From Ilyobacter polytropus DSM 2926 (lineage in GTDB: Bacteria; Fusobacteriota; Fusobacteriia; Fusobacteriales; Fusobacteriaceae): 64,000 nucleotides of DNA. Each line of letters begins with the position of its first letter. Within the stretch, counting starts at the first letter, position 1. The stretch lies in assembly GCF_000165505.1 (NCBI RefSeq), contig NC_014632.1:620001-684000 (forward strand). The letters run 5' to 3'. A program made the translations under genes and the position numbers. Below the pieces are notes generated by a model. That model had not been told where the DNA came from. It searched no databases and saw only the letters and a list, made by a program, of their open reading frames with translations. This document shows positions 17,144 to 26,408 of this stretch, one piece after another.

Positions 17144-18604
17144 GTGAATTTGAAGAGTGTGGTAGATTTTTTAAATGGAATAATATGGAGTAAGACACTT
17201 ATATACTTGTGTCTTGGTATAGGGGTTTACTTCTCCATAGTTACAAGGTTTTTGCAGATAAGACATATAAAAGAGATGATAAAACTTATGTTTAAAGGGA
17301 ATGCTTCAGAAAAAGGAATATCATCATTTCAAGCACTTGCCATCTCTATCTCGGGTAGGGTAGGGACAGGTAATATCGCAGGAGTTGCAACAGCCATAGC
17401 ATTAGGAGGACCAGGAGCTTTGTTCTGGATGTGGGCAATCGCCTTTTTAGGAGCTTCATCTGCGTTTGTGGAATCGGCTCTTGGACAGATATACAAGGTG
17501 GAAAAAGACGGACAGTATAGAGGGGGGCCATCCTACTATATAGAAAAAGGTTTGGGGATGAAGTGGTATGCAGTTTTATTTTCGATAGCTACTATAATAG
17601 GAGCAGGGGTGTTTCTTCCTGGGGTGCAATCGAACAGTATTGCTTCTGGATTCAAAGGAGCTTTTGGGATTTCTTCTACATTAACTGGAATTCTTATAGT
17701 CGTACTTTTGGGTATTATTGTATTTGGCGGAGTTAAAAGAATAGGAAAAGTTGCAGAAATAATTGTTCCTTTTATGGCACTGGCATATATTATCATGGCA
17801 GTAATAATTTTGATCATGAATATAGAAGAAATTCCTAGGATATTTACCCTGATAATAACATCTGCCTTTGGTGCCAATGAAATTTTTGGTGGTATACTGG
17901 GGATGGCAATATCATGGGGAGTAAAAAGAGGAATATATTCAAATGAAGCTGGTCAGGGAACAGGACCGCATGCAGCATCAGCGGCGGAAGTTTCTCATCC
18001 TGCTCAACAGGGTCTTGTACAGGCGTTTTCGGTATATATTGATACCTTATTTGTTTGTTCTGCTACTGGATTTATGATATTGATCACAGGTAATTATAAT
18101 ACTTATAACCCAGCGGGAGGGTTTCTGGTGGAAAATCTTGCTGGAGTAGAAATAGGACCTGCATATACAATGGCTTCAGTAGACAGTGTGTTTCCAGGAA
18201 TAGGAACTATATTTATAGCCGTAGCGTTATTTTTCTTTGCTTTTACCACTATAATGGCTTATTACTATATAGGTGAGACAAATGTGGCTTATATAGAAAA
18301 AGAAGGGGACACTAAGTATATAACAATCTTCAGAGTATTGTTTCTAGTTGCAACTTATTTTGGTGCCGTTAGAACTGCTAGCCTTGCATGGGCTATAGGA
18401 GATATTGGAGTAGGGATGATGGCATGGCTAAATATTATAGCCATAATACTTTTACGTAAACCGGCTTTGATATGTTTAAAAGATTATGAAAATCAAATTT
18501 CTCAGGGGATAAAAACCCCAATATTTCATCCGGAAAAACTTGGAATCAAAGGTGCTGAGTTCTGGGAAAAAAGAATTGCTGAAAAAAGTACAGATAAGAA
18601 ATAA
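17144..18604 (+). CDS. Alanine or glycine:cation symporter (AGCS family)
   Basis: 486 residues with about ten to eleven hydrophobic segments. The family signature GRVGTGNIAGVATAIALGGPGALFWMW and FVESALGQIYK are clear, as is SNEAGQGTGPHAASAAE in the middle. AGCS carriers import alanine or glycine with Na+. The start is GTG 17144, preceded by GGGGTGGG at the right distance. About 270 AT-rich bases upstream separate it from the divergent HAD gene. The exact substrate is not determined by sequence. Confidence 0.93.
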   Translation: MNLKSVVDFLNGIIWSKTLIYLCLGIGVYFSIVTRFLQIRHIKEMIKLMFKGNASEKGISSFQALAISISGRVGTGNIAGVATAIALGGPGALFWMWAIAFLGASSAFVESALGQIYKVEKDGQYRGGPSYYIEKGLGMKWYAVLFSIATIIGAGVFLPGVQSNSIASGFKGAFGISSTLTGILIVVLLGIIVFGGVKRIGKVAEIIVPFMALAYIIMAVIILIMNIEEIPRIFTLIITSAFGANEIFGGILGMAISWGVKRGIYSNEAGQGTGPHAASAAEVSHPAQQGLVQAFSVYIDTLFVCSATGFMILITGNYNTYNPAGGFLVENLAGVEIGPAYTMASVDSVFPGIGTIFIAVALFFFAFTTIMAYYYIGETNVAYIEKEGDTKYITIFRVLFLVATYFGAVRTASLAWAIGDIGVGMMAWLNIIAIILLRKPALICLKDYENQISQGIKTPIFHPEKLGIKGAEFWEKRIAEKSTDKK

Positions 18605-18660
18605 TTTGATAATAATAGCCTTAGCCATATAAATTTGTAAAATATTTAGAGTTATAAAAT

Positions 18661-18696
18661 AAGAGTCGAGAAATAAACTTTTCTCGACTCTTATTA
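18661..18696. terminator. Bidirectional terminator between the AGCS symporter and pabC
   Basis: AAGAGTCGAGAAA and TTTCTCGACTCTT pair around a short AT loop. It overlaps the pabC stop codon and has T tracts on both strands. Confidence 0.88.
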
Positions 18697-19467
18697 TTTA
18701 TTAAAAAAATTTGATATTTTATCTGTAATTTTTCTTTTAAAGTAGATCTTGTCATCTAACTTGTTAACCCACATTATATGCATTAGGGAATTTGTTATGA
18801 AAACCTCATCAGCCTCTATAAGCTGAGAGAGATGGTAGTGTCCTTCTTCATAAGGAATGTTTTCTTCTTTTAATTTTTCAATAACTTTATTTCTCATAAT
18901 TCCAGGCAAAAGTCCGCACTCTGTTGCCGGAGTTTTTACTGTTCCATCTTTAATGAAAAAGATGTTGCTTATGGCCCCTTCACAAATCTCTTCTATAAAG
19001 TTCAAATGTAAAGATTCGTCAAAACCTAAAGACCTTGAATTTTTAAGGGAGATGAGGTTGTCGGAATAACAGGTGCTCTTTATATAAGTTAGAGAAGAGG
19101 TGGGGTTTTTTCTCAAAGGGGAAGTTTTTAGAGAAAAACCCCTTTGGTAATCCTCGTCTGAGTAAGCTAATTTTCTGGTGTTTATTAAAATGTCATAACC
19201 TGTTCCTCTTTTCAAGAGTGTAAACCTCAGAGCAAAATTATCTAGTTCGAATTTTGATATAAAGTCCAAGATAATTTCTTGAAATTCTTTGTAAGGCATT
19301 TCAAAAGAAATGTCTAAAGAGTGACCTCCCTTATATAGTCGTTCATAATGATCTGAAAGATACTCGGGTTTTTTATTGCAGATGCAGATAGTCTCAAATA
19401 GTCCTGTTCCATAGAGTTCTCCTTCTGAGAAATTAGTTTCGGTATATTTTCCGTTTAAGTAGTTCAT
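18694..19467 (-). CDS. pabC: Aminodeoxychorismate lyase (class IV PLP enzyme) PabC
   Basis: 257 residues. A fold-type IV aminotransferase-family protein: GTGLFETICICN at the N-terminus, SLGFDESLHLN and EICEGAISNIFFIKDGTVKTP, then TECGLLPGIMR, resemble PabC and branched-chain aminotransferases. It follows pabB by one base, so release of p-aminobenzoate from aminodeoxychorismate is the natural role. The alternative, a D-amino acid or branched-chain transaminase, is less likely given the operon. It is last in pabA-pabB-pabC. Confidence 0.88.
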   Translation of the reverse strand: MNYLNGKYTETNFSEGELYGTGLFETICICNKKPEYLSDHYERLYKGGHSLDISFEMPYKEFQEIILDFISKFELDNFALRFTLLKRGTGYDILINTRKLAYSDEDYQRGFSLKTSPLRKNPTSSLTYIKSTCYSDNLISLKNSRSLGFDESLHLNFIEEICEGAISNIFFIKDGTVKTPATECGLLPGIMRNKVIEKLKEENIPYEEGHYHLSQLIEADEVFITNSLMHIMWVNKLDDKIYFKRKITDKISNFFNK

Positions 19468-19468
19468 G

Positions 19469-20836
19469 CTATTCCCTCCAAATAAGAGCTTCTTTCAGAG
19501 CTTTTCCCTTTAAAATACTCTCCTGGTATTCGCTTTCTGGATCAGAATCCCACACTATTCCTCCGCCCACCTGGAAATAACCAGTGTTTTCTTTGCACAA
19601 AATCGTACGTATGACAATGTTCAGATCGATACTCCCGTCAAATCCCATATAACCGATAGATCCAGTGTAGATGTTTCTGGCTGTGGGCTCTAGTTCATCT
19701 ATTATCTCCATAGCCCTTATTTTGGGGGCTCCAGTTATGGAACCACCTGGAAAGGTGGCTTTTAATATATCTGCTGTGGAAATATTTTTTTTTAGTTTTC
19801 CTGTAACAGTGGCTACCTGCTGAAACAGAGTGGAATATTCTTCTATACTGAAAAGTTCAGTAACTTTTACACTTCCAGTCTCTGAGATCTTTCCTATGTC
19901 ATTTCTTTCTAAATCTACTATCATAAGTAGCTCTGACTTATCCTTTTCGCTGGCTTTTAGGATTTTTTTATTTTTTTTATCCTCTTTTAAAGTGGCCCCC
20001 CTGGCGATGGTTCCTTTTATAGGCCTGGTTTCTATTATCCCTTCTCTTACTTGTATAAATCTTTCTGGAGAACAGCAGACTATCTCTCCTTCTCCAAAGT
20101 TTATATAGCTAGCAAAGGGGGCGGGGTTAGTGGATCTTAACCTCTCGTAGATTGTATAGGGGGATTTATTGAGTTTACACTGAAACCTCTGGGTGAAGTT
20201 AATCTGATAGATATCTCCAGAATAGATATAGTCTTTCACCTTTTGTATAGATTTGAGATAAGATTTTTTATTCATATTTCTATGAAATATTGTTTCTTTT
20301 TCATCAGTTTTATTTTGGTGTAGATTTATTTTTTTTTCTGTTTTGATTTTTAATTTTTGTATTATTTGGTCAGCCGATTCTTTAAACCCGTGAGCTATTA
20401 GGTATTTTTTATTTTCCAAATGATCTACTGCCAGAACACCATCGTAAAATCCTAAGAAAAGATCTGGAATATTGATGTCGTCTGTCACAGATTTTGGAAG
20501 AGCCTCTATATGATGGCAGAGGTCATAAGAAAGATAACCGGCAGCACCTCCTGTAAAGGGGATGTGAGATTTTTCATCTGTCTTGTATTTTTCTAGAAGT
20601 TCTTGAAGAATATCTAAAGGACTGTCCTGTAAATTTTTTTTGCTGTTTTCTTCTAGTATTTCTATATTATTACCCTTTGATTTTATCACAAGAAAGGGAT
20701 CTGACATTATAAAGCTGTATCTCCCCAGTTTTTCAGGATCTTTTTGGCTCTCTAAAATAATGGGGTATTTGTCTTCTTTAAATTTTTTAAAAAGACTCCC
20801 TACATCTTGAGTGGTTACAAGTTCTTTTATCAGCAT
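19469..20836 (-). CDS. pabB: Aminodeoxychorismate synthase component I PabB
   Basis: 455 residues. Converts chorismate plus ammonia to 4-amino-4-deoxychorismate for folate synthesis. The chorismate-binding domain fills about residues 185-450, with [24 protein letters not shown] and [23 protein letters not shown]. The PIKGT lysine distinguishes PabB from TrpE, which has PIAGT. The N-terminal domain carries [12 protein letters not shown]. It overlaps pabA by 7 bases, matching the synthase-glutaminase pairing. Confidence 0.94.
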   Translation of the reverse strand: MLIKELVTTQDVGSLFKKFKEDKYPIILESQKDPEKLGRYSFIMSDPFLVIKSKGNNIEILEENSKKNLQDSPLDILQELLEKYKTDEKSHIPFTGGAAGYLSYDLCHHIEALPKSVTDDINIPDLFLGFYDGVLAVDHLENKKYLIAHGFKESADQIIQKLKIKTEKKINLHQNKTDEKETIFHRNMNKKSYLKSIQKVKDYIYSGDIYQINFTQRFQCKLNKSPYTIYERLRSTNPAPFASYINFGEGEIVCCSPERFIQVREGIIETRPIKGTIARGATLKEDKKNKKILKASEKDKSELLMIVDLERNDIGKISETGSVKVTELFSIEEYSTLFQQVATVTGKLKKNISTADILKATFPGGSITGAPKIRAMEIIDELEPTARNIYTGSIGYMGFDGSIDLNIVIRTILCKENTGYFQVGGGIVWDSDPESEYQESILKGKALKEALIWRE

Positions 20837-21420
20837 TTGTACCCCCTGAAATTACAGCACTCTCTTAAAAAGTTTTTTAGCAATTCTAATCCCTGTTCTG
20901 TGAGTATTGCCTCAGGGTGAAACTGGACACCCTCTATAAGATAGGTTTTGTGCTTTAAGCCCATGATCTCTTTATTTGGTCCAAAAGCTGTGATCTCAAG
21001 ACATTCTGGCAAGGATTTTTTTTCCACAATAAGAGAGTGGTACCTTGTAACTTTCAGAGGGTTATTGAGATTTTTAAAAACACCGGTGTTATTATGAGTT
21101 ATCTCGTGAACCTTTCCGTGGACAGGCTCTGATGCCTTTATAATTTTGGCTCCGAATACCTGAGCTATTGACTGGTGCCCTAGGCAGATTCCGAGTATAG
21201 GGATTTCCCCCTTGAATCTTTTTATGACCTCAAGACTAATTCCCGCATCGTCAGGTGTGCAGGGTCCTGGAGATATTACTATCATATTTGGAGAAAGTTT
21301 TTTTATCTCTTGTAGTGTTATCTCATCATTTCTTTTTACTACAACCTTTTCACCTAGCTGTGAAAGATACTGAACAAGATTATAGGTAAAAGAATCATAA
21401 TTATCTATCATTAATATCAT
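20830..21420 (-). CDS. pabA: Aminodeoxychorismate synthase glutamine amidotransferase PabA
   Basis: 196 residues. Class I glutaminase supplying ammonia to Pab[17 protein letters not shown], oxyanion ISPGPCTP, nucleophile Cys in [11 protein letters not shown], and the His-Glu pair in [12 protein letters not shown]. Sequence alone cannot separate PabA from TrpG, and in many bacteria one protein serves both. Fusion to PabB in the operon makes folate the main role. AAGGAG precedes the ATG. Confidence 0.93.
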   Translation of the reverse strand: MILMIDNYDSFTYNLVQYLSQLGEKVVVKRNDEITLQEIKKLSPNMIVISPGPCTPDDAGISLEVIKRFKGEIPILGICLGHQSIAQVFGAKIIKASEPVHGKVHEITHNNTGVFKNLNNPLKVTRYHSLIVEKKSLPECLEITAFGPNKEIMGLKHKTYLIEGVQFHPEAILTEQGLELLKNFLRECCNFRGYKC

Positions 21421-21494
21421 TGTTACTCCTTGAAAATAATATATATCTACCCCTTGATATTTTAAGATAAAACCAGGGATGGTAGTGTATCTGA

Positions 21495-21524
21495 ATTATA
21501 TTATAGCAGAGGTGATATTTGCAA
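21495..21524 (-). promoter_or_regulatory. Promoter of the pabABC operon
   Basis: On the minus strand, TTGCAA (21524-21519) is followed after 18 bases by TATAAT (21500-21495). A second, overlapping TGCTATAAT extended -10 ends at 21500. The -35 lies against the stop codon of the upstream dehydrogenase gene. Confidence 0.6.
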
Positions 21525-21525
21525 A

Positions 21526-22467
21526 TTATTTATTTTCAAGTTCTTTTTTTATATAACTTTTTAGCTGCTCCATTATATCGTCAAAATAAATCCATACATC
21601 CTCTTTTACAAAGGTTGCAATATGAGGTGACATTATAATATTTTCCAATTCTTGGAAAGGGTATTTTGAAGGGAAACACTCTTTTTTTATTCTGTCTGGA
21701 TAATCGTACCAGACCTCTATACCTGCTCCCTTGAGTTTTTTATTTTTAAGAGACTCATATAAAGCTTTTTCCTCAATTGTTTTACCCCGTCCTACATTTA
21801 TGAGATACTTTCCTTTGAGTTTATCTAATATTTTTTCATCTATTATTTCCTCTGTATTCTCATTTAAAGGCAGAGATACGAAAAAAACGTCGCAGTTTTC
21901 AGCCAGTTCCTCAATTGTTTTAAAATATTTTTTTACTCCAGGATAACTTTTGCCTCTGTCTAAGGTGTAAATTTCAGATGTAAATGGTTTTAAAAGGGCT
22001 GTGATATTTTGCCCGATATGTCCTATTCCCAAGAGGGCACATCTTTTGTCAAAAAGTGTCTCCCAACGGTTTTTGTTTCCTGTTCTCGGACCCCAGTTAC
22101 CCTTTCTCATATCTTTGTCATATTCGGTGATTTTCCCCATGATTCCGAGGGCCAAGGTAAGGGCTCTTTCAGCCACATATTTTGACTTTGCATAACTGTG
22201 ATATATTTTGATTTTTCTTTCTTTTAAATATTTTTGGGGAAATTCATCTAATCCAGTATATGGGACAAAAATTGCCTTCATATTAGTAGCTTTTTTGGCT
22301 TCTTCTATTGTCATATCAACTGCTAGAATAACATCTGAATTTTTATAATCTTTTTCATCTTTTGTAAAATATGTTTTTATATCGACTTCTGGAAACTCTT
22401 TTCTTAAATTTTCGATTGCATTTTTAAAATGATCTAATTCTTTCCAAAGATATATGCTGACTAACAT
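21526..22467 (-). CDS. D-isomer-specific 2-hydroxyacid dehydrogenase family protein
   Basis: 313 residues. NAD-binding Rossmann motif CALLGIGHIGQNI near the middle, catalytic Arg in INVGRGKTI, Glu in GAGIEVWYD and His in MSPHIATF, as in D-lactate, glycerate or erythronate-4-phosphate dehydrogenase relatives. AGGAGGGG before the ATG at 22467 fixes the start; the in-frame extension to 22521 has none. It sits downstream of the TIM-barrel protein and serA on the same strand, behind a terminator. The physiological substrate is unknown. Confidence 0.82.
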   Translation of the reverse strand: MLVSIYLWKELDHFKNAIENLRKEFPEVDIKTYFTKDEKDYKNSDVILAVDMTIEEAKKATNMKAIFVPYTGLDEFPQKYLKERKIKIYHSYAKSKYVAERALTLALGIMGKITEYDKDMRKGNWGPRTGNKNRWETLFDKRCALLGIGHIGQNITALLKPFTSEIYTLDRGKSYPGVKKYFKTIEELAENCDVFFVSLPLNENTEEIIDEKILDKLKGKYLINVGRGKTIEEKALYESLKNKKLKGAGIEVWYDYPDRIKKECFPSKYPFQELENIIMSPHIATFVKEDVWIYFDDIMEQLKSYIKKELENK

Positions 22468-22525
22468 AGATATCCCCTCCTTTATTAAATGATAACCTAA
22501 ATAAGTTGATTCTAGCAACATAAAT

Positions 22526-22568
22526 AAAAAATCCCCCTTTGAAATTTCAAAGGAGGAAATCTTTTTTT
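22526..22568 (-). terminator. Terminator after the TIM-barrel protein gene
   Basis: The core CCTTTGAAATTTCAAAGG is an 18-base perfect palindrome, extended by G/C and A/T pairs, and on the minus strand runs into TTTTTT. It lies between the genes at 22573 and 22467. Confidence 0.8.
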
Positions 22569-22572
22569 GTTT

Positions 22573-23367
22573 TTACAGGGACATTTTATTAAAAACTTCT
22601 AATGATTTCAGGGCGTTCTCACGGGGTCTGACCTCTATAATATAAGTCATATCTTTTTTCCCTATGATATCAAAGTGTTTTTTAAAATCCACATTTCCCT
22701 TGCCGATTATCTGGTGGTCACTTTTTCCATTGTTGTCATGGACATGGCAGGTTCTTATTCTGTCCTTATGCTTTATAAAAAAATCCACTTCGTTATAAAG
22801 GTTTTCATATGAGTGACCTATATCCCAAGTGAGAAATAAATTTTTATTTTCCTTTAAAACTTCTTCTAGTGTTTCCTGCACGAGTTTTTCAGGGAAACGT
22901 CCGGAGTTTTCCACACAAAGAATAGTTTTACCTACAGAGTAATCTGCGAGGTCTACAAGGGATTCTTTTAAAACAACCTTGTATTCGTCATGGTAGGTTT
23001 CGTCAAGATATGACTTTCTGTCTGTGAGGGTAAAGCATACGGCAGGTCCCACATGCATAGTTAATCTGGTTGCTCCTATATCTCCTGCAAAATCTATAAC
23101 TGTCTTGAACCTTTTTATTGTAGCTTTTCTTATATCTTTTTGAAGCTGAAGCAGTGTGAGGTCCTCAGGGGCGTGTAGGGTGATCTCTACTCCTAGATCT
23201 TCACGGTATTTTTTTATTTGTTTTTTTTCTTGCTCTGTAAAATTTTCTGGAAAAAATATAGGCATGTTTACATTTAGTTCTACTGACGAGAAGCCGTTAT
23301 CTTTGGCGTATTTTATAGAATCAAATATATTTTTTTCTCCAGAAGAAGCTGCGTATCCGAATTTCAT
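22573..23367 (-). CDS. Xylose isomerase-like TIM-barrel protein (sugar isomerase/epimerase family)
   Basis: 264 residues of the AP-endonuclease-2/xylose-isomerase-like barrel: ELNVNMP near the start, ITLHAPEDL, LTMHVGPAV, CVENSG, LTWDIGHSYEN, CHVHDNNGKSDHQIIGKG and a C-terminal IIEVRPRE. The His/Glu/Asp residues are placed as in metal-dependent members of the family. AAAGGAGG precedes the ATG. The substrate is not predictable; the neighbours (serA, a 2-hydroxyacid dehydrogenase) give only a loose hint of hydroxy-acid or sugar metabolism. Confidence 0.8.
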   Translation of the reverse strand: MKFGYAASSGEKNIFDSIKYAKDNGFSSVELNVNMPIFFPENFTEQEKKQIKKYREDLGVEITLHAPEDLTLLQLQKDIRKATIKRFKTVIDFAGDIGATRLTMHVGPAVCFTLTDRKSYLDETYHDEYKVVLKESLVDLADYSVGKTILCVENSGRFPEKLVQETLEEVLKENKNLFLTWDIGHSYENLYNEVDFFIKHKDRIRTCHVHDNNGKSDHQIIGKGNVDFKKHFDIIGKKDMTYIIEVRPRENALKSLEVFNKMSL

Positions 23368-23387
23368 AGTATTTTCCTCCTTTAAAC

Positions 23388-23413
23388 TAAAGGAAGTCTA
23401 TATAGACTTCCTT
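23388..23413 (-). terminator. Terminator-like hairpin after serA
   Basis: GGAAGTCTATATAGACTTCC (23391-23410) is a 20-base perfect palindrome with flanking A/T pairs. The following T tract on the minus strand is weak (CCTTTAGTTT), so termination may be partial and serA read-through into the TIM-barrel gene is possible. Confidence 0.6.
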
Positions 23414-23428
23414 CTTTTGAATTATTTA

Positions 23429-25021
23429 TTAAAGAACAACACTCTTTGCAGTGACCACATTGTCCATTTTCTTGAACTCTTCTAAAGTAGTGCTAGATAC
23501 TTCCTCATCGATAGTTAATATCATGATGGCAGTGTCTCCCTTGGTTTTTCTTCCAACCTGCATTGTTGCTATGTTGATTCCTTTTTCTCCTGCCAATGTT
23601 CCTACGTGTCCTATTACACCAGGGACATCTTTATTTTTTACGAAAAGCATATACTCGGTAGGTTTTACCTCAAAGTCATATCCTTCAAGTTCAACTAGTT
23701 TTCCTTCGGCGTTTGAACTGATGGTTCCTGAAATTGTAAACACATAATTCTTACTGTTTGTTATTTTTATTGTCACAAGGTTGGAATAATTTCCGAAGTT
23801 CTCTATGAATTTTTTTTCTTTCATTCCTATTCCTGCATTTTCAGCCATTATTTTTGCATTTACATAATTTACGCTGTTTCCTAAAATAGGCTGTAAAAGT
23901 CCCTTTGTGAAGGCTAGGTCAGCCATCTGAGTATCTAAATTTGAAACATCTCCCCAGTAGTTGATCTCTACGAATTTTACAGATTCTGTGTAAAGCTGAT
24001 AGTAAATTTTACCGAGATTTTCCATTAGCTCGATATATGGCTTGACATCTTTTAGACCTTCTCTTTCCATTACAGGTAAGTTTACAGCAGTCTCTACTAT
24101 CTCTCCGTTAAGACCGTTTGATACCTGCTGTGCAATGGCGATACCCACGTTCTCCTGTGCCTCAGAAGTGTTCGCACCTATATGAGGAGTAGGGATAAAG
24201 TTGTCAAATTCGTATAGAGGGCTTTCATATCTCGGTTCTACTGCGTGGACGTCTATTCCTGCCCCTCTTATTTTCCCACCTTTAAGCCCCTGATAAAGAG
24301 CATCTTCATTTACAATTTTACCTCTTGCCACATTTACTAAGATTACATTATCTTTCATTTTATCTATTTCATCAAAACTGATCATGTCGATTGTTTCTTC
24401 GGTTCTAGGTGTGTGAATTGTTATGAAATCAGAAACTTTTAAAAGATCGTCTAAATTTTCAGCTTTTTTTACTCCAAATCTGCTGAATCTTTCGTCAGAA
24501 ATATAAGGATCGTATGCTACGATTTTCATCCCGAAAGCTTTCATTCTAGTGGCCATAAGTGAACCGATCCTTCCAAGACCGATTATTCCTAGAGTTTTAT
24601 TATATAGTTCCACTCCTTCAAAGGAGTTTCTGCTCCATTTCCCAGCCTTCATATCTTTGTCAGCAACTGAAACATCTCTTGCACATGCCATCATTAGAGC
24701 AATTCCCAATTCGCATGCTGAGATTGAGTTACTTTCTGGGGTATTGGCTACTATTACACCTTTTTTTGTGGCAGCATGAATATCTATATTATCTGTACCG
24801 TTTCCTGCACGTCCTACGATTCTGAGTTTGGTGGCTTTTTCCAAAAGCTCATCATTTACCTGAGTTGCACTTCTTACCAAAAGAGCATCATAATCGTGGA
24901 TTCTTTTTAAAAGTTCCTCACGGCTTATACCGATACAGACGTCTACATCAAATTGATTTTGAAGAAGTTCTATTCCCCTTATATCCATTTTTTCTGCAAT
25001 GATTACTTTGAATTTACTCAT
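23429..25021 (-). CDS. serA: D-3-phosphoglycerate dehydrogenase (ACT-domain type)
   Basis: 530 residues, the long type I form. First step of serine synthesis, oxidising 3-phosphoglycerate with NAD+. The nucleotide site is LGIIGLGRIGSLMATR near residue 145; RIVGRAGNGTDNID, NVARGKIVNEDALYQG and TPHIGANTSEAQENVG carry substrate and catalytic residues. A C-terminal extension follows, with an intervening domain (about 320-450) and an ACT domain (VPGVIGHVGTLAGEKGINIATMQVGRK) that usually mediates serine feedback. GGGGG precedes the ATG. It is monocistronic or the head of a three-gene run. Confidence 0.96.
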   Translation of the reverse strand: MSKFKVIIAEKMDIRGIELLQNQFDVDVCIGISREELLKRIHDYDALLVRSATQVNDELLEKATKLRIVGRAGNGTDNIDIHAATKKGVIVANTPESNSISACELGIALMMACARDVSVADKDMKAGKWSRNSFEGVELYNKTLGIIGLGRIGSLMATRMKAFGMKIVAYDPYISDERFSRFGVKKAENLDDLLKVSDFITIHTPRTEETIDMISFDEIDKMKDNVILVNVARGKIVNEDALYQGLKGGKIRGAGIDVHAVEPRYESPLYEFDNFIPTPHIGANTSEAQENVGIAIAQQVSNGLNGEIVETAVNLPVMEREGLKDVKPYIELMENLGKIYYQLYTESVKFVEINYWGDVSNLDTQMADLAFTKGLLQPILGNSVNYVNAKIMAENAGIGMKEKKFIENFGNYSNLVTIKITNSKNYVFTISGTISSNAEGKLVELEGYDFEVKPTEYMLFVKNKDVPGVIGHVGTLAGEKGINIATMQVGRKTKGDTAIMILTIDEEVSSTTLEEFKKMDNVVTAKSVVL

Positions 25022-25068
25022 TTAAATTCCCCCTTTGAACTGTTGAAAATAAAATTTATATTATCCCA

Positions 25069-25094
25069 CATATCAAATTACCCATTTTGATATG
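25069..25094. promoter_or_regulatory. Inverted repeat upstream of serA (candidate operator)
   Basis: CATATCAAA (25069-25077) and TTTGATATG (25086-25094) form 9-bp perfect arms with an 8-base spacer, 48 bases upstream of serA and next to a GATAAT/TATAAA-rich promoter-like stretch. There is no T tract, so it looks like a regulator site rather than a terminator. Confidence 0.45.
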
Positions 25095-25784
25095 TTTGGA
25101 TTTTTTATGAAAAGATCTGTAAAAATAACAAAATATTTTTGTTGTAACTTTCAGATATACTATCACAAAAAATAAAATAATTCTAGGTAAAGTTAATATT
25201 TACGGGCTTAGATGAGGTTTTGGCATAGTGTGTGGGATGTGGAAATTTCAGTATTTTAAAAAATAAATAATACAAGTTTTTTATGAAAAAAATAATTTAA
25301 ATGTTGATTTTTATAGTAAAAAAAGACCCTGATAAAGTTTTTTTTCTGAAATAGAAATATCAGAATATAAAATACTTTTTCTTTAAATAAAAGTAGGAGT
25401 GTAATTAAATTCATTTTTTTATAATTATGAAATATAAATTTTAATTAATTTTTTTTATGATTTTTTATATATTCTTCTGCAAAGATTCTATTTTTTCCTT
25501 TTCTTTATATTCATTTGAGTACAAATACTTTGTTTTTAATTAAAGAGATTTACTTTTGGTCTGAAGTGTTGTCAGCAGTGTTATATTTATAACGTTGATT
25601 CGAGATCGTTCCTGCTGAAATAATGAGTAATATTTTATTTTTTTGACTAGCGGAAAACTCTTGTTAAGCTCATTAAGAATATGTTTTGTAGAAAATAAAA
25701 TTTTTAGAATTTGACTTTCTTTTTTTAAAAGGCTAAAGTTTACTAGGTTAGTAAATAATCAGAAGAGATAAATGGTGATAAGGT
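25095..25784. other. Very AT-rich intergenic region without a recognised gene
   Basis: No coding region with a ribosome site is visible on either strand. The only structured patch is TCAGCAG (25572-25578) pairing with CTGCTGA (25612-25618), enclosing AACG/CGTT. It could be a small RNA but has no clear terminator. Confidence 0.4.
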
Positions 25785-25813
25785 TTGATTTTTTTTGTCT
25801 TTTGTGCTATAAT
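25785..25813 (+). promoter_or_regulatory. Promoter of the rimP-nusA-infB operon
   Basis: TTGATT (25785-25790), a 17-base spacer, then TGCTATAAT with TATAAT at 25808-25813. This is a strong extended -10 promoter about 100 bases before rimP. Confidence 0.75.
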
Positions 25814-25844
25814 TACCACGGATAATGTAAATATGTCGAAGTTG

Positions 25845-25872
25845 GAAAGAGTGGGTTAAGGCCCACTCTTTC
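25845..25872 (+). promoter_or_regulatory. Conserved-type hairpin in the rimP leader (possible NusA-responsive attenuator)
   Basis: GAAAGAGTGGG and CCCACTCTTTC form an 11-bp perfect stem over TTAAGG. A T7 run starts about 8 bases after the stem rather than directly. Similar GTGGG/CCCAC hairpins stand before rimP in many Firmicutes. It may act as a leaky terminator or pause site under NusA control; this is inference. Confidence 0.55.
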
Positions 25873-25911
25873 TTTATAGTTTTTTTGGAAGTGGGGTGAA
25901 AATCACAAGAT

Positions 25912-26388
25912 ATGGAAAAAAATGCAAAGGCAGCTATCGTGGAAAAGATTTGGGATCTTACAACTCCAGTTGCAAGTGAATTCGGACTCGATATAGTGGA
26001 TATCGAATATCTGCAAGACGGAGGATATTGGTATGTAAGAGTATATATAGAGAAGCCAGATGCTGAAATAACCTTAGTGGATTGTGCCAACGTAAGTAAC
26101 AGAATTGAAGAGGACGTAGACGCCCTTATAGACAAAAAATTCTTTTTAGAGGTTTCTTCTCCAGGTATAGAGAGGCCGCTTAAAAGTGAAAAAGATTTTA
26201 TTAGGTTTGTTGGAGAAAAAGCTAGATTGATCCTTAAGCATAAACTTGAGGATTCAAGAAACTGGACTGGAGAAATCTCTAGTTTTGAAAATGGAATCAT
26301 CTACCTCAGTACAGACGGGAAAAAGTTAGAGATTCCTTTCAGCGAGGTTAAAAAAGCCAACCTAGTCTTCGAATTTGGGGATTTATAA
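25912..26388 (+). CDS. rimP: Ribosome maturation factor RimP
   Basis: 158 residues, full length. Needed for assembly of the 30S subunit. The N-terminal domain has GLDIVDIEYLQDGGYWYVRVYIEKP and CANVSNRIEEDVDA; FFLEVSSPGIERPLKSEKDFIRFVG is the hallmark junction to the C-terminal SH3-like domain. GGGGTGA lies about 13 bases before the ATG, a rather long spacing. First gene of the operon, directly behind the leader hairpin. Confidence 0.95.
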   Translation: MEKNAKAAIVEKIWDLTTPVASEFGLDIVDIEYLQDGGYWYVRVYIEKPDAEITLVDCANVSNRIEEDVDALIDKKFFLEVSSPGIERPLKSEKDFIRFVGEKARLILKHKLEDSRNWTGEISSFENGIIYLSTDGKKLEIPFSEVKKANLVFEFGDL

Positions 26389-26408
26389 TATTTCAGGAGG
26401 TAATTTGA

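Noticed and set aside
19469-20836. Anthranilate synthase TrpE
   Set aside because: The PIKGT motif and the pabC neighbour point to PabB; TrpE has PIAGT and would lie with trp genes.
25743-26300. Minus-strand ORF of 185 codons
   Set aside because: It mirrors rimP and its leader; the translation resembles no protein family and would cover the rimP promoter.
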